Counted from the first letter of the stretch, positions 17,701-25,992 are shown. The stretch is DNA of 36,930 nt from Methanobacteriota archaeon (GCA_029547605.1 JAKPPB010000056.1:1-36930), one strand, 5' to 3'. Notes: generated by a model from the letters alone, not told the origin. Program-made: numbers and translations.

Positions 17701-20521
17701 TGGGGCTGTCCTCTGGACATACCCTGTTGTGACAGGGTGGAATGACTCCTGCCTGGCGGTTGCTGACGGGGTGGTATACATCGGCAGCGAGGACGGCACA
17801 CTCTATGCCCTCGATGCGGGAACCGGGGACCTCATCTGGATGTATGCAACGGGTGAACCTGTACGGTCGAGCCCCTCGGTGGCAAATGATGTGGTGTATG
17901 TCGGGATCTCTTCCGGAACAGTCTATGCGCTCGATGCGGACACCGGATCGGTTCTCTGGACGTATACCACGAATGAAAATGGATTCTCAAGCCCTGCCAT
18001 TGCACATGGTGTCCTGTATATCCAGGGACTGAAGGGATACCTCTATGCGCTCACCACGTTGCCGGACAAGCCGCCGGAGAACGTGAGCGATCTTCATGCA
18101 ACTGCCAGGAACGGGGCAGAGATCACATGGGCCTGGACCGATCCCCGAACGCTTGGGTTCTCCCATGTCATGGTCTTCCTGGACGGCGTGTTCCAGGAGA
18201 ATGTGACAGCAGGGAAAGAGACCTGGACCGCCACGGGCCTCTCGCCTTCGACTGCCTACACAATCGGGATCAGGACAGCTGGTGTGAACGGGCTGGTCAA
18301 CGCGACGCTCGTGACCAGCACGGCGGTCACAGGGACCCTCTCGGTCTCTCATCTCGATCCCGCGAGTGTGGTGGAGGACAGCCCTGCATTCACGCTCGAT
18401 GTGCATGGGACCGGGTTTGCCCCCACCTGCAGGATCCTCTGGAATGGAGTGGAACAGCCCACATCCTATATCCAGCCGGACCGCATCCGCATGGAAGTGC
18501 CAGCGGAGCATGTCGCGCACTCGCGACGGGTGACGATCGTGGTCAATGACCCTGTATCCGGGGAATCCTCAAACGCCGTGATACTCCCGGTCACCGACAA
18601 CCCCGCCACAGCGAAAGGCCGGAAATTCCGGTCCGACCTGCAGAATACCGGCGTGTACGATGATGGGGGGAGACGGCCTGTCCCCACCCTCCTCTGGACC
18701 TTCCAGACAGGGGCGCCGGTGACATCCAGCCCATCGGTGGCAGACGGTGTGCTCTACGTGGGAAGCCATGACAGGAACCTCTATGCACTGGACGCAAGAA
18801 CGGGAACCTTCCTCTGGAAGTATGACACCATGGAGCGGAACGACTTTGTCAGTTCCAGTCCTGCAGTCTCGAACGGCGTCGTCTATATTGGCGGGATGAA
18901 GACCAAGATCCATGCCCTTGATGCGTATTGCGGCGAACTCCTCTGGAAATACAAGCTGCCAATACGCACCACCGTGAGGACCGGAGTGAGTTCCAGTCCT
19001 GCTGTTGCAAACGGCGTTGTATACATCGCAAACATGGATGGAAACCTCTATGCATTCAACGAGGAGACGGGGGCTCTCATTTGGAATTATCAATTCCCTG
19101 GCTCAGCATATGGGGATAATTGTGTCTTTTCCAGCCCGGCCGTTTCAGACGGCGTAGTCTATATAATAGACTACGAGGGGAACCTTTATGCACTCGACGC
19201 ATCCACAGGAGCGCTTCTCTGGAATACCAGTTTTGGAAGTGCCTTGGGGACGTATGGCAGCCCTTCCGTAGTGAACGGAGTCGTTTTTTATGGCGGAGGG
19301 AGGGATAATACACTCCACGCGCTCGATGCGCTCACTGGGGATGTCCTCTGGGATTATACCACCTGGGGAAGTGTGAGTTACAGCCCCGCGGTTGCCGAGG
19401 GAGTCGTCTATTTCGGGAGTCGTGACAATAACACGTATGCGCTCAACGCGTCAACCGGCGCTCTCCTCTGGAACTTCACCACCGGAAACAGTGTATATTC
19501 GAGCCCTGCGGTCGCAAACGGTGTGGTGTATGTGGGGAGTTACGACAACAACACCTATGCCCTCGATGCCTCTACGGGAGCACTCCTCTGGAAGTTCGAC
19601 GTGGGGGGCAGCGTGATGTCCAGCCCGGCGCTCGCCAATGGAGTGGTCTATATTGGCAGTGGCGACGGCAAGGTCTATGCAATCGGGTCGCTCCCGCTCG
19701 ATCCTCCTATCGCTGGCTTCTCGGCCAGCGTGACCTCCGGCAATGCCCCTGTGGCAGTGCGCTTTACCGATACTTCGACCGGCGTCGTCACGGCCAGGCA
19801 ATGGGACTTTGGCGACGGAACGACGGCGTGGGCAAACGAGACCCTGGATGTCTCACACACGTATACCTTCCCAGGGTCCTTCACGGTCTCCCTGACGGCT
19901 GCAAATCCTGATGCACAGGCTACCACCACGAAGGCGGATTACATCCAGGTCAGCCCGTCAGGCAGGCCACCCGCAGCGTGGTTCACCGCCACCCCGATGT
20001 CCGGATACGGCCCGCTTTCAGTCAGGTTCACCGACCGGACGAAGGGCACACCCACTGCATGGCGATGGGACTTTGGGGATGGGAACACCTCAAATGAGCA
20101 GAACCCGGTGCACACCTACGCCACCCCCGGGACCTACACGCCGATGCTTACTGCGTTCAATTCTGGCGGGAGTAGCGTATATACATCGTTCGTATGGGTA
20201 CGAACAAAGCCCGTGGTCCCGACATTCACTCCCACCCCGACCATCACCCCGAAGCCCACAATCCCCCCGGTCCCCGGGTTCCCCCCGATCGCGTTCTTTT
20301 CGATGAACAAGAGTTTCGGGTCTGCTCCCCTGGCAGTCCAGTTCAATGACATGTCGTTCCGTGGTCCGACCTCCTGGGAATGGGACTTCGGTGACGGGGA
20401 AACATCGAATTTCAGGAACCCTGTCCATACCTTCGCACACGCGGGGACCTATGCAGTGTCGCTTTCGGTGGAGAATGCCAACGGAAGGAGCACCACTTCC
20501 AGGAACGTGTACGTGCGGTGA
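14771..20521 (+). CDS. Giant secreted PQQ-propeller/FN3/IPT/PKD surface protein
   Basis: A 1916-residue exported protein. A signal peptide (residues 1-24) is followed by three PQQ-like propeller modules that start at about residues 28, 759 and 1284, each opened by a W/R-K-F-R-S-D segment. Each module has eight repeats of the form SSPAV.DG.VY.GS.D...YALDA.TG...W, so three eight-bladed propellers are expected. Module 1 is followed by a lectin-like/DUF1349-like domain (about 374-570). FN3-like (about 578-660) and IPT-like (about 664-750) domains link modules 1 and 2; a similar pair (about 1102-1275) links modules 2 and 3. Three PKD domains (about 1645, 1733, 1838 to the end) with a TPTPTITPKP linker complete it. 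It lacks a membrane anchor at the C-terminus. GTG at 14771 has AGGAAGGTGG just upstream. Likely roles are surface layer, adhesion or glycan binding; true PQQ-dependent dehydrogenase activity is unlikely. Confidence 0.9.
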   Translation: MKPYLIFTIFLLLILSSSAQVSAEGLAWKFRSDLSNAGVYDDGGTRPEGGLRWRFPTGDDVASSPAVVDGVVYIGGHAFDAQTGERLWWFREDYIDQSSPAVVDGIVYFGSYDGKLFAVDAETGTAIWNFTTGAGIHSSPAVADGIVYFGSQDHNVYALDATSGELVWNYTTGSSVFSSPAVANGTVYIGSCDKNVYALDAQSGELVWSYTTGGMVYSSPAVVDGYVYIGSFDGLLYVIDADTGDLSWTYDAGGAIYSSPAVADGIVYFGCRNGFLYALNTGIPGYRWSYHAGDRVDSSPAVANGVVYFTSIDYSGKSGLYALGAATGERLWKFNITSGTRSSPAVSDGTVYFGSADMGSVFAIGASPETATPYDDFNDNVCNTTLWDIIEYGGPYVNETNQRLEITIPADSSGDTFYAGYVSTHALRGDFDIQVDYHLLAWPENNGVRMGLWIEKAPYTYTVERASYGTSDGFTAGDHHTTNFEDSILISPTGDTEGKLRLVRTGSLFEGYFFNETSGDWVLSQRFQGGSSSAGEVTFMLKAWSHDYAFSDDLVVVAFDNFVINKGTVVVPGVTPPAGVTGLANVTFQPNLIHWTWNDPGDPDFDHVMVFLDGVFQKNVTKGVQAWTAKALLPSTAYTIGTRTVGERGAINGTWVNHTATTGSLLVTHLDPPDVLAGGPEFTLDVLGSGFGAASRVLWNDVEQETQFHDSGRLSINVSADMIIRPAAVNISVHDHTTGEVSNPVMFRVRDQSSGARAWKFRSDSANSGTYDNGGMRPGNELLWKYMTESYYGSTPAVVDAVVYVCGIYDINAIDAITGTLLWNSPEGGGWSSPAIVDNIVYVGSNDYNISALDASTGGVIWKYRTGSIVYSSPSVADGIVYAGSRDGNLYALDAATGTLLWNYPTGDQVRSSPAVADGIVYFASTDCNLYALDARTGALIWKYTTAGELYSTPAVADGVVYIPGTDDTLYALDASTGAVLWTYPVVTGWNDSCLAVADGVVYIGSEDGTLYALDAGTGDLIWMYATGEPVRSSPSVANDVVYVGISSGTVYALDADTGSVLWTYTTNENGFSSPAIAHGVLYIQGLKGYLYALTTLPDKPPENVSDLHATARNGAEITWAWTDPRTLGFSHVMVFLDGVFQENVTAGKETWTATGLSPSTAYTIGIRTAGVNGLVNATLVTSTAVTGTLSVSHLDPASVVEDSPAFTLDVHGTGFAPTCRILWNGVEQPTSYIQPDRIRMEVPAEHVAHSRRVTIVVNDPVSGESSNAVILPVTDNPATAKGRKFRSDLQNTGVYDDGGRRPVPTLLWTFQTGAPVTSSPSVADGVLYVGSHDRNLYALDARTGTFLWKYDTMERNDFVSSSPAVSNGVVYIGGMKTKIHALDAYCGELLWKYKLPIRTTVRTGVSSSPAVANGVVYIANMDGNLYAFNEETGALIWNYQFPGSAYGDNCVFSSPAVSDGVVYIIDYEGNLYALDASTGALLWNTSFGSALGTYGSPSVVNGVVFYGGGRDNTLHALDALTGDVLWDYTTWGSVSYSPAVAEGVVYFGSRDNNTYALNASTGALLWNFTTGNSVYSSPAVANGVVYVGSYDNNTYALDASTGALLWKFDVGGSVMSSPALANGVVYIGSGDGKVYAIGSLPLDPPIAGFSASVTSGNAPVAVRFTDTSTGVVTARQWDFGDGTTAWANETLDVSHTYTFPGSFTVSLTAANPDAQATTTKADYIQVSPSGRPPAAWFTATPMSGYGPLSVRFTDRTKGTPTAWRWDFGDGNTSNEQNPVHTYATPGTYTPMLTAFNSGGSSVYTSFVWVRTKPVVPTFTPTPTITPKPTIPPVPGFPPIAFFSMNKSFGSAPLAVQFNDMSFRGPTSWEWDFGDGETSNFRNPVHTFAHAGTYAVSLSVENANGRSTTSRNVYVR

Positions 20522-20918
20522 GAGTGGGGTCTCTCTCTTAATCCTCTCTCTCCCATTCCTTTCTCTCTGTCCGCATGGATAGGATGCCGGCAGGATGGTT
20601 GAGTGGAAGAGTCCATGTAACGGATGTGAACGCAACCAATACCTGTGACGGATCCGGCGTGTATCTCTCTCAGATAGGGCCTCCATGCTACAGGGATGTA
20701 TAAGGCCGTGACCGGGTGTGAGGGCTGCGAATTTCCCCCCCCCATGAGAGATGCTCGAAGGCACACCGCACCTGATATCCGGGATATCCGGCATCGATTG
20801 CTGGCATATCTGTCAGGAACCTGGCTCCTCCTTTTCCGGGACATACGGTATCTGCGGTGTAAAAAGTCACCTGCCGGAGCGAAACCCTCATCTCCCATGC
20901 CGGCAACCCCCCTGCATC
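20522..20918. other. Intergenic region after the PQQ/PKD gene
   Basis: No gene is supported. The first 50 bases are pyrimidine-rich, with a weak GAGAG/CTCTC stem at 20520-20535 that may help end the long transcript. A TATA-like TGTAAAAAG near 20859 could serve the following methyltransferase gene. Confidence 0.4.
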
Positions 20919-21497
20919 ATGGGTTTTTTTGACGAGGCGTACAGGGGAACTCCACCGTGGGACATAGGGAGGGCACAGCGGGAACTGATTGCACTCGAAG
21001 AAGAAGGGGGAATTCAAGGCGCTGTCCTCGACGTAGGGTGTGGCAAGGGCGACAATGCCCTCTTTTTTGCGGAAAAGGGCTACCAGGTATGGGGGGTGGA
21101 CGCAGCCCCGGCAGCAATCGAGGCTGCCCGTAGGAAAGCATCCGAGCGCGGCATCCCGGTCACGTTCATGGTCATGGATATCCTCCGAATATCCGGCATC
21201 GGGCAGACATTCGATACTGTCATTGATTCAGGATTCTTCCATACTCTCACGGACCCAGGGCGGCTCCAATACGCAAGGGAACTATCTCTCGTCCTGAAGC
21301 CCGGGGGAAGATACTTCATGCTCGCGTTCTCGGACCGTGAACCCCCAGGATACGGTCCCCGCAGGGTCACGCAGGAAGAGATACGAACGACGTTCTTCAA
21401 TGGCTGGCAGGTCGACTGGATCAGGGAAGCGATCTTTGAGAGTCGGACGCGACCTGAGGGTTCCCGGGCGTGGCTCTCGTCGATCACCAAAATATGA
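20919..21497 (+). CDS. SAM-dependent class I methyltransferase
   Basis: A 192-residue soluble enzyme starting MGFFDEAYRGTPPWD. It has motif I AVLDVGCGKGDNALFFA, an acidic loop at the end of strand 2 (VWGVDAAPAAIEAAR), a motif near VMDILR and the later LKPGGRYFMLAF. The N-terminal W-D-I-G and DSGFFHTL segments resemble the TehB/thiopurine methyltransferase-like group in which small thiol, selenium or tellurium compounds are methylated; the real substrate is unknown. The frame is open to 20751, but the upstream part looks non-coding. No good ribosome binding site precedes the ATG. The next gene lies about 175 bases downstream on the same strand and may be separate. Confidence 0.85.
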   Translation: MGFFDEAYRGTPPWDIGRAQRELIALEEEGGIQGAVLDVGCGKGDNALFFAEKGYQVWGVDAAPAAIEAARRKASERGIPVTFMVMDILRISGIGQTFDTVIDSGFFHTLTDPGRLQYARELSLVLKPGGRYFMLAFSDREPPGYGPRRVTQEEIRTTFFNGWQVDWIREAIFESRTRPEGSRAWLSSITKI

Positions 21498-21671
21498 CAA
21501 AAGCGGTTCAGGACATGATTTAAAACGCAATCCACCTGGATATGGCAGCGGGAAGCACGCGAAAGATTATGGGAAGGGAGAGGTATATCCGGTGCAATAC
21601 CTAAAAAAATCCATCAGGTCCCATACTGCAGGAGTCGTGGGATATCAGGTCCCGGGAGGACTCAATTGTTC

Positions 21672-22163
21672 ATGAACTCCATCATCCTGATCGGCATGCC
21701 CGGGGCAGGGAAGAGCACGGTCGGCGTCATCCTCGCAAAGGCGCTTGGGCTGCGGTTCATTGATACCGATATCCTGATCCAGGAGCGGACCGGGAGAGTG
21801 TTACAGGATATCCTTGACAGGGACGGGTATCAGGAGTTTACGAAATACGAGGAGGAGACGATCCTCTCTCTCCATCCTCACCATGCGGTGATTGCAACCG
21901 GCGGAAGCGTGGTGCGCAGCGATGCCGCAATGGCGCACCTGAAATCCCTGGGTGTGGTCTTCTACCTGAGGATCTCTTTTCACGAGATGGAGAAGAGGCT
22001 CTCGAACATCACGACCCGCGGCATCGTCCTCCTTCCCGGCCAGAGCCTCCGCGACATGTACAACGAGCGGGCCCCGTTGTACGAGAAGTATGCCGATATC
22101 ACAATCGAATGCACGGATGAAGACTTTGAGTCCGTGGTAGCGCGAGTCATTGCCGGACTTTAG
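21672..22163 (+). CDS. Shikimate-kinase-like P-loop kinase
   Basis: A 163-residue nucleotide kinase of the shikimate kinase fold. It has a Walker A loop GMPGAGKST (residues 8-16), the DTD pair (D31, D33), ATGGS (76-79), an arginine R116 at the lid position and R133 in NERAPLYEKY, close to the family pattern R-x-P-L-Y. Two positions differ from true shikimate kinases: the substrate-binding arginine after EF (usually EFRRxE) is T57 in EFTKYEE, and the third glycine of the GGG loop is serine. Most archaea use a GHMP-type shikimate kinase instead, so this AroK-like protein may act on another small molecule. Start: ATG 21672 or TTG 21666; GGGAGGA lies 11 or 5 bases upstream respectively, so TTG is possible. 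A T-run follows the stop. Confidence 0.8.
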   Translation: MNSIILIGMPGAGKSTVGVILAKALGLRFIDTDILIQERTGRVLQDILDRDGYQEFTKYEEETILSLHPHHAVIATGGSVVRSDAAMAHLKSLGVVFYLRISFHEMEKRLSNITTRGIVLLPGQSLRDMYNERAPLYEKYADITIECTDEDFESVVARVIAGL

Positions 22164-22166
22164 GAA

Positions 22167-22174
22167 TTTTTTTT
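22167..22174 (+). terminator. T8 terminator of the kinase gene
   Basis: Eight T start a few bases after the TAG stop of the shikimate-kinase-like gene, a typical archaeal termination signal. Confidence 0.5.
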
Positions 22175-22450
22175 GGGGATGTGGGCCTTCAGGACAGAGA
22201 GCGACCTCACAACCGGTCCTGAGGAGATCCTTTGCAGAAGTGGGGGGTTCCATGTTGCCGCCAGAACACATCGTCACTTCGGGGATGTCATACCCAAATA
22301 CCCCAGGATCCAAAAATGTATCCAAGTACCACGAGCAAATTCTTTTGGTTCATCGTCCGGGCGCTCTCGTCCGGCGCGAATGCTCCCACAGCAGAAGATT
22401 TCGCCTCAAGTGGGGTCCCGGCGTCCATATCTCGGGTTGGGAAGAAGAAG

Positions 22451-22457
22451 AAAAAAA
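22451..22457 (-). terminator. T-run terminator of the small lipoprotein gene
   Basis: A minus-strand run of seven T, followed by CTT repeats, begins about 18 bases past the stop of the lipoprotein at 22476. Confidence 0.5.
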
Positions 22458-22475
22458 GAAATCCTGATTTTAGTT

Positions 22476-22967
22476 CTACAGGGTCACCCGGACACCGTCC
22501 CAGAAGAGCGTGGAATTGTGAAGCTCGCTCTGGTTCTCGGCGTGCACCCAGCGACCGGTAAACGAGTTGCCGTCGATTGAAAGTTCGAAGATGAAATACC
22601 CGACATCCTCGTCGCTCTCCGCATACATCCCGGTAAGGGTCTGTCCCTTCACCGTGCCATTCAGGTGCCCGGTAAATGTGCCTTCATCGGGGTAGGTGTA
22701 GCTGTAGTTCCCGGAAGCCTCCTGACCGGCCACAGTCAAGGTAACGACTGAAACGGTCTCGTTTCCATCCGTATTAAGCCAGGTGGTGTTCCAGGTACCT
22801 GCCCATGAGGGAACCGTGGGAGTTGTCATGATGGGTGTTGTCTCAACCGGTGCTGTGGTCGTAGGAACAGAGGTTGTCGTACCCGCAGGAGAGGGACTCG
22901 TGCAGCCGGACGCGATCAGCATGACGGAGAGCATGCCCGCAAGGAAAATTACATACAATTTATGCAT
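22476..22967 (-). CDS. Small secreted lipoprotein
   Basis: A 163-residue protein. The signal peptide ends in the lipobox IASGC (C22), then a T/P/S-rich tether (PAGTTTSVPTTTAPVETT) of about 30 residues. The mature domain (about 54-163) starts SWAGTWNTTWLN and has repeated short strands (SVVTLTVAGQEASGNYSY, GTFTGHLNGTVKGQTLTG, GYFIFELSIDGNSFTGRW), a lipocalin-like or beta-barrel pattern common among small archaeal lipoproteins. No specific function can be assigned. A TATA-like AAATAAG lies about 20-25 bases upstream of the ATG, so the message may be nearly leaderless. Confidence 0.8.
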   Translation of the reverse strand: MHKLYVIFLAGMLSVMLIASGCTSPSPAGTTTSVPTTTAPVETTPIMTTPTVPSWAGTWNTTWLNTDGNETVSVVTLTVAGQEASGNYSYTYPDEGTFTGHLNGTVKGQTLTGMYAESDEDVGYFIFELSIDGNSFTGRWVHAENQSELHNSTLFWDGVRVTL

Positions 22968-23151
22968 ACGATCAGCTCACAGACTTATTTCTCAATCTAA
23001 TTAACTCTGCTGAAATGCCTGTATCAGGGTTTTCTGATGTGTCTCTTCAATCCTCTAAAAAACGCCTAGAATAAAAGGGAATCTCTTATGGAAAGAATCC
23101 GCAGTATCTGCGGTGGAAAAAACCCGGAAAAATATATTTCTCTCCCTGCCC

Positions 23152-25257
23152 CTACTCAACCACGGTCGGGTAATAAATATCGCCAGAAGGGGGGAGAGGG
23201 ATCGTGGCAAGAGTGGTGGCGAGATCATCGAGTGGGTTTGCCTTGATCTGTTTAGCGGACATGGTATACAGGACATTGCCGATGTAGAGGGAGCGCTTCA
23301 CCTCTGATGGAGAACTGCCGTAATAGTAATACCCGGTATCGCCGCTTCCGTGCTGGACAGTGCCTCGGAGGACAAACCCGGTCTCGGGAGTGAGGCCAAA
23401 GACGTATGCGCCGTACCATACGAGCGGACGACCGGGATACGTGTCACCTTTTACGACCGGTTCGGCAGTGACCGCACGGACCGGTATCACGAGGAGATTT
23501 TTCGCCCTGTCGAAGAGGAACGCGTGGTGGTCCGCGAGGGCGGCTGAGTCAGACCCGGCATCCCCTATCTGGACCTTGTCGAGTTGCTTGGGGTTGGAGA
23601 CATCCGAGACATCGAAGAGGGAGATCTTGACGCCGCTTGTGGATACACCTCCCCACTCGTTGGTTGCCGTCTCCTTGCCGATCCCTATGATATGGGTTGC
23701 ATCATACGGGTGGAGGTAATCGGAGTATCCAGGGATCTTGAGTTTTCCAAGGATCTTTGGGCTCGTCGGCGTCGAGAGGTCGATTACGAAGAAGGGGTCG
23801 ATCCGCTTGAAGGTCACCATGTAGAGCCGATCGCCGATGAACCGGGTCGAGTAGATGATCTCCTGCTCGGCAATATGGGTCAGCTCGCCTATGGTTGCCA
23901 TGTTGTTGTCAAGGACATAGACATTGTTGTAGGTATACTGCCCATACCTTGGGGTGTAGATGCTTGACGTGGTCGCGACACGGAGATTTCCCCTGTATTC
24001 GTCCATCGAGAACTGGTTGTGGAGGGTTCCCGGCACACCGCCTTTCGCACGGTAGGTGATGACACCGTTCTCGATCGCAATCTTATGGATAACGGTCGTG
24101 GTCTGTGCGACCTCCTGCCGGCGGATCGCGTCCTGTTCGTCGTTGCGGAGGCCCTCGATTATGGACTCGCGTTCCTGCCCTGTGAGCGTGTTGAAATCAG
24201 CCGGGACATTTGAAGAGAAAGCGGCCGAATCGCCTGCGGCAACAGCCTTGACCGGGAGGCCTTCCTGCCCCCTGTAGATCGCAGGGCGGTACTGCGGGTA
24301 GCTCACGTATATGGCATTTTCAGACACATAGAGGGTGTTTCCACTGCCAAGCAGGTAGGTCTGGGCGTCTTTCTCCTTCCCGGTCGCAGCATCAAGGGAG
24401 GTGATAGTGGTGAACGTGTACTGGGACTCGGGGTGGTCAAAGTACCAGACATCGGGCTGGACGACCGTCCGGGTTCCTTCGCGGAGAACAGGGACGACCA
24501 GCGGATAATCGCGATACGGGTAGATCTGCTCCTGGGTGACCAGGTACACGAGCGACCCGATCATCCGGGCGTCGAGATACTGCCCTTCGATGGAGTAGTC
24601 CTTCATGACCGTGGGGGCTGCCCGGTTGCGGATATCATAGATGGTCACATGCGTGACGGTTGTGGGGGGTCGGTAATAGGGGGGCACCGGCCTTATCCAT
24701 GGATCAGAGGTCTCCGGCCGGGTTGTGAAGGGTTCCGTCCCGGTGGAAAAGAGGACAAGGCGGTCGCCATGGATAAAGATGTCCTGCGGGGTGTCGGTGA
24801 TCTCTGTCCTGGATACCACTTTTGCGCCTGCAGCGGGATAGGCATCGATGATCACCAGGGTTGAACCGGAGATCGTGTAGATGTACCGGTTGTCATTCTT
24901 GATGATATCGGGTTCATCGACTCCGGCAACCTGGATATTGGTCGTTGAGTAGCCTGCACTCCCAGCTCCACCACCTATCGGGACTGGTGCAGGGATGCCG
25001 ATACCGGAGGACTGTTCTGCAGCCTTCGAATCGGTCCTGGCGGCCATCGTCGGGACAAGGGTCCGGTAGTAGCCATCCTGCGGGACGGCTTCAATCGACT
25101 GTGTGACGTACTGCTCGATCTCGGCAGTCGAATTGAACTTCTTGATTCCGGGTGATATCGGGGGGGTTGTTGCAGGAGTGATCATGCATCCTGCAGTCAG
25201 CACTGCGAGAAGGATGAGGCATGAGCAGAGTATGAGGAGATGGCGATTTGGCAACAT
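23152..25257 (-). CDS. Lipoprotein with C-terminal beta-propeller domain
   Basis: A 701-residue exported lipoprotein. Residues 1-24 are a signal peptide ending in the lipobox LTAGC. After a short tether and an N-terminal segment (KFNSTAEIEQYVTQSIEA), about residues 90-700 match the Beta_propel family (secreted proteins with a C-terminal beta-propeller): TNIQVAGVDEPDIIKNDNRY, then YTISGSTLVIIDAYPA, STRFIGDRLYMVTF, DPFFVIDLSTPTSPK, and SDYLHPYDATHIIGIGKE. The opening GVDEPDIVK-type segment is characteristic of the family. Function is unknown; surface display is certain from the lipobox. A perfect 16-base palindrome lies about 50 bases upstream of its start and may regulate it. Confidence 0.9.
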   Translation of the reverse strand: MLPNRHLLILCSCLILLAVLTAGCMITPATTPPISPGIKKFNSTAEIEQYVTQSIEAVPQDGYYRTLVPTMAARTDSKAAEQSSGIGIPAPVPIGGGAGSAGYSTTNIQVAGVDEPDIIKNDNRYIYTISGSTLVIIDAYPAAGAKVVSRTEITDTPQDIFIHGDRLVLFSTGTEPFTTRPETSDPWIRPVPPYYRPPTTVTHVTIYDIRNRAAPTVMKDYSIEGQYLDARMIGSLVYLVTQEQIYPYRDYPLVVPVLREGTRTVVQPDVWYFDHPESQYTFTTITSLDAATGKEKDAQTYLLGSGNTLYVSENAIYVSYPQYRPAIYRGQEGLPVKAVAAGDSAAFSSNVPADFNTLTGQERESIIEGLRNDEQDAIRRQEVAQTTTVIHKIAIENGVITYRAKGGVPGTLHNQFSMDEYRGNLRVATTSSIYTPRYGQYTYNNVYVLDNNMATIGELTHIAEQEIIYSTRFIGDRLYMVTFKRIDPFFVIDLSTPTSPKILGKLKIPGYSDYLHPYDATHIIGIGKETATNEWGGVSTSGVKISLFDVSDVSNPKQLDKVQIGDAGSDSAALADHHAFLFDRAKNLLVIPVRAVTAEPVVKGDTYPGRPLVWYGAYVFGLTPETGFVLRGTVQHGSGDTGYYYYGSSPSEVKRSLYIGNVLYTMSAKQIKANPLDDLATTLATIPLPPSGDIYYPTVVE

Positions 25258-25307
25258 GGTCTCTCAGCAGGCAATAGGGGGGATGAAGACATCAATCTGG
25301 CGTAAAT

Positions 25308-25323
25308 TGCGAAAATTTTCGCA
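25308..25323. promoter_or_regulatory. Perfect 16-base palindrome upstream of the propeller lipoprotein
   Basis: TGCGAAAATTTTCGCA reads the same on both strands. It lies 51-66 bases before the lipoprotein ATG, where an operator or a promoter-proximal factor site would be expected. No factor is known for it. Confidence 0.45.
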
Positions 25324-25728
25324 GCGATCAGATCATATCGGGATCCATGACAGCGATGCAAGGTTCCCTGCCTGTAGGTTATCCATCAGGGGGATATATG
25401 AGAACAAACGCACGTCTGGGTTCGGGCGGCCAGGCAAAAATACCTGCACCTTGTCTTCCAGGAAATAGTACATGGATGATCATGCCAGTCATATCCATAT
25501 GTGTACGCTGAGTACTCCCAGTTGACCTTCTCATCGACGGCTAGGACCCGGGGTACATCCTTGTAAATTACGATATTTCCCTGCCGGAAGATCCTCTTCA
25601 ATTCGCTCCGGGCAAAGATTCTGCAGGATATCCAGGTTGCTGCTCCATGGGATAGCATGGGGAAGGAATTGGTGAGGAATCCAGGGAAACCATGATTCTT
25701 ATCTTCCATCGCTAGATCGACAGATAGA

Positions 25729-25745
25729 TATACATAGATATCTAT
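25729..25745 (+). promoter_or_regulatory. Promoter and operator candidate of the toxin-antitoxin pair
   Basis: TATACATA (25729-25736), about 24 bases before the antitoxin ATG, overlaps a perfect 12-base palindrome ATAGATATCTAT (25734-25745). A further AGATAGATAT lies just upstream. A repressor bound here would cover the TATA box, as expected for autoregulated toxin-antitoxin operons. The absence of a ribosome binding site and the spacing suggest a leaderless mRNA. Confidence 0.5.
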
Positions 25746-25755
25746 AAGCATCTCT

Positions 25756-25992
25756 ATGCAGGCCGCCACAACCATTTACATCCGGGAGGATCTGAAAAAC
25801 AAACTCCAGGAGCTCAAGCGCCATCCGAAAGAATCCTATAACGACGTCATCGAGCGGTTGGTGTCTCTTTCGATCGATTCGGAGCCATTGAACGACGATG
25901 CGATCCAAGGATTGGAGGAAGCGATCTCAGATATCAAGCAGCGACGGCTTCACTCCGAAGAAGAGATCATGGCCGAGTTCGGTGTAAAATGA
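25756..25992 (+). CDS. Ribbon-helix-helix antitoxin
   Basis: A 78-residue protein. The first 40 residues (ATTIYIREDLKNKLQELKRH, then ESYNDVIERLVSLS) form a strand-helix-helix pattern typical of RHH/VapB-RelB DNA-binding domains. The rest is charged and probably wraps the toxin (DDAIQGLEEAISDIKQRRLH, ending MAEFGVK). Its stop overlaps the toxin start by four bases (ATGA), the usual antitoxin-first order. It is expected to neutralise the RelE-like toxin and to repress the operon through the repeat just upstream. Confidence 0.85.
   Translation: MQAATTIYIREDLKNKLQELKRHPKESYNDVIERLVSLSIDSEPLNDDAIQGLEEAISDIKQRRLHSEEEIMAEFGVK

Larger units (their letters stand above)
22164..22475. other. Intergenic region between convergent genes
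   Basis: The kinase gene (+) and the next lipoprotein (-) converge here. It contains a T-run on each strand at its two ends and no supported gene between them; the reading frames that cross it have no recognisable domain. Confidence 0.5.
25258..25755. other. Intergenic region between divergent genes
   Basis: The beta-propeller lipoprotein (-) and the toxin-antitoxin pair (+) diverge from here. It holds the 25308-25323 palindrome and the 25721-25745 repeat near the antitoxin. A minus-strand frame (stop at 25386, ATG at 25709) could encode about 107 residues, but no domain or ribosome binding site supports it. Confidence 0.4.

Noticed and set aside
14813-20352. Long minus-strand frames opposite the PQQ/PKD gene
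   Set aside because: They are shadows produced by the repetitive, G+C-rich coding strand; the plus-strand repeats are clear.
22173-22580. Open frames between the kinase and the small lipoprotein
   Set aside because: They cross a T-run terminator and the 3' end of a clear minus-strand gene, and show low-complexity lysine runs.
25386-25709. Possible minus-strand gene upstream of the toxin-antitoxin pair
   Set aside because: No domain, no ribosome binding site and an odd cysteine-rich end; kept only as a note in the intergenic entry.
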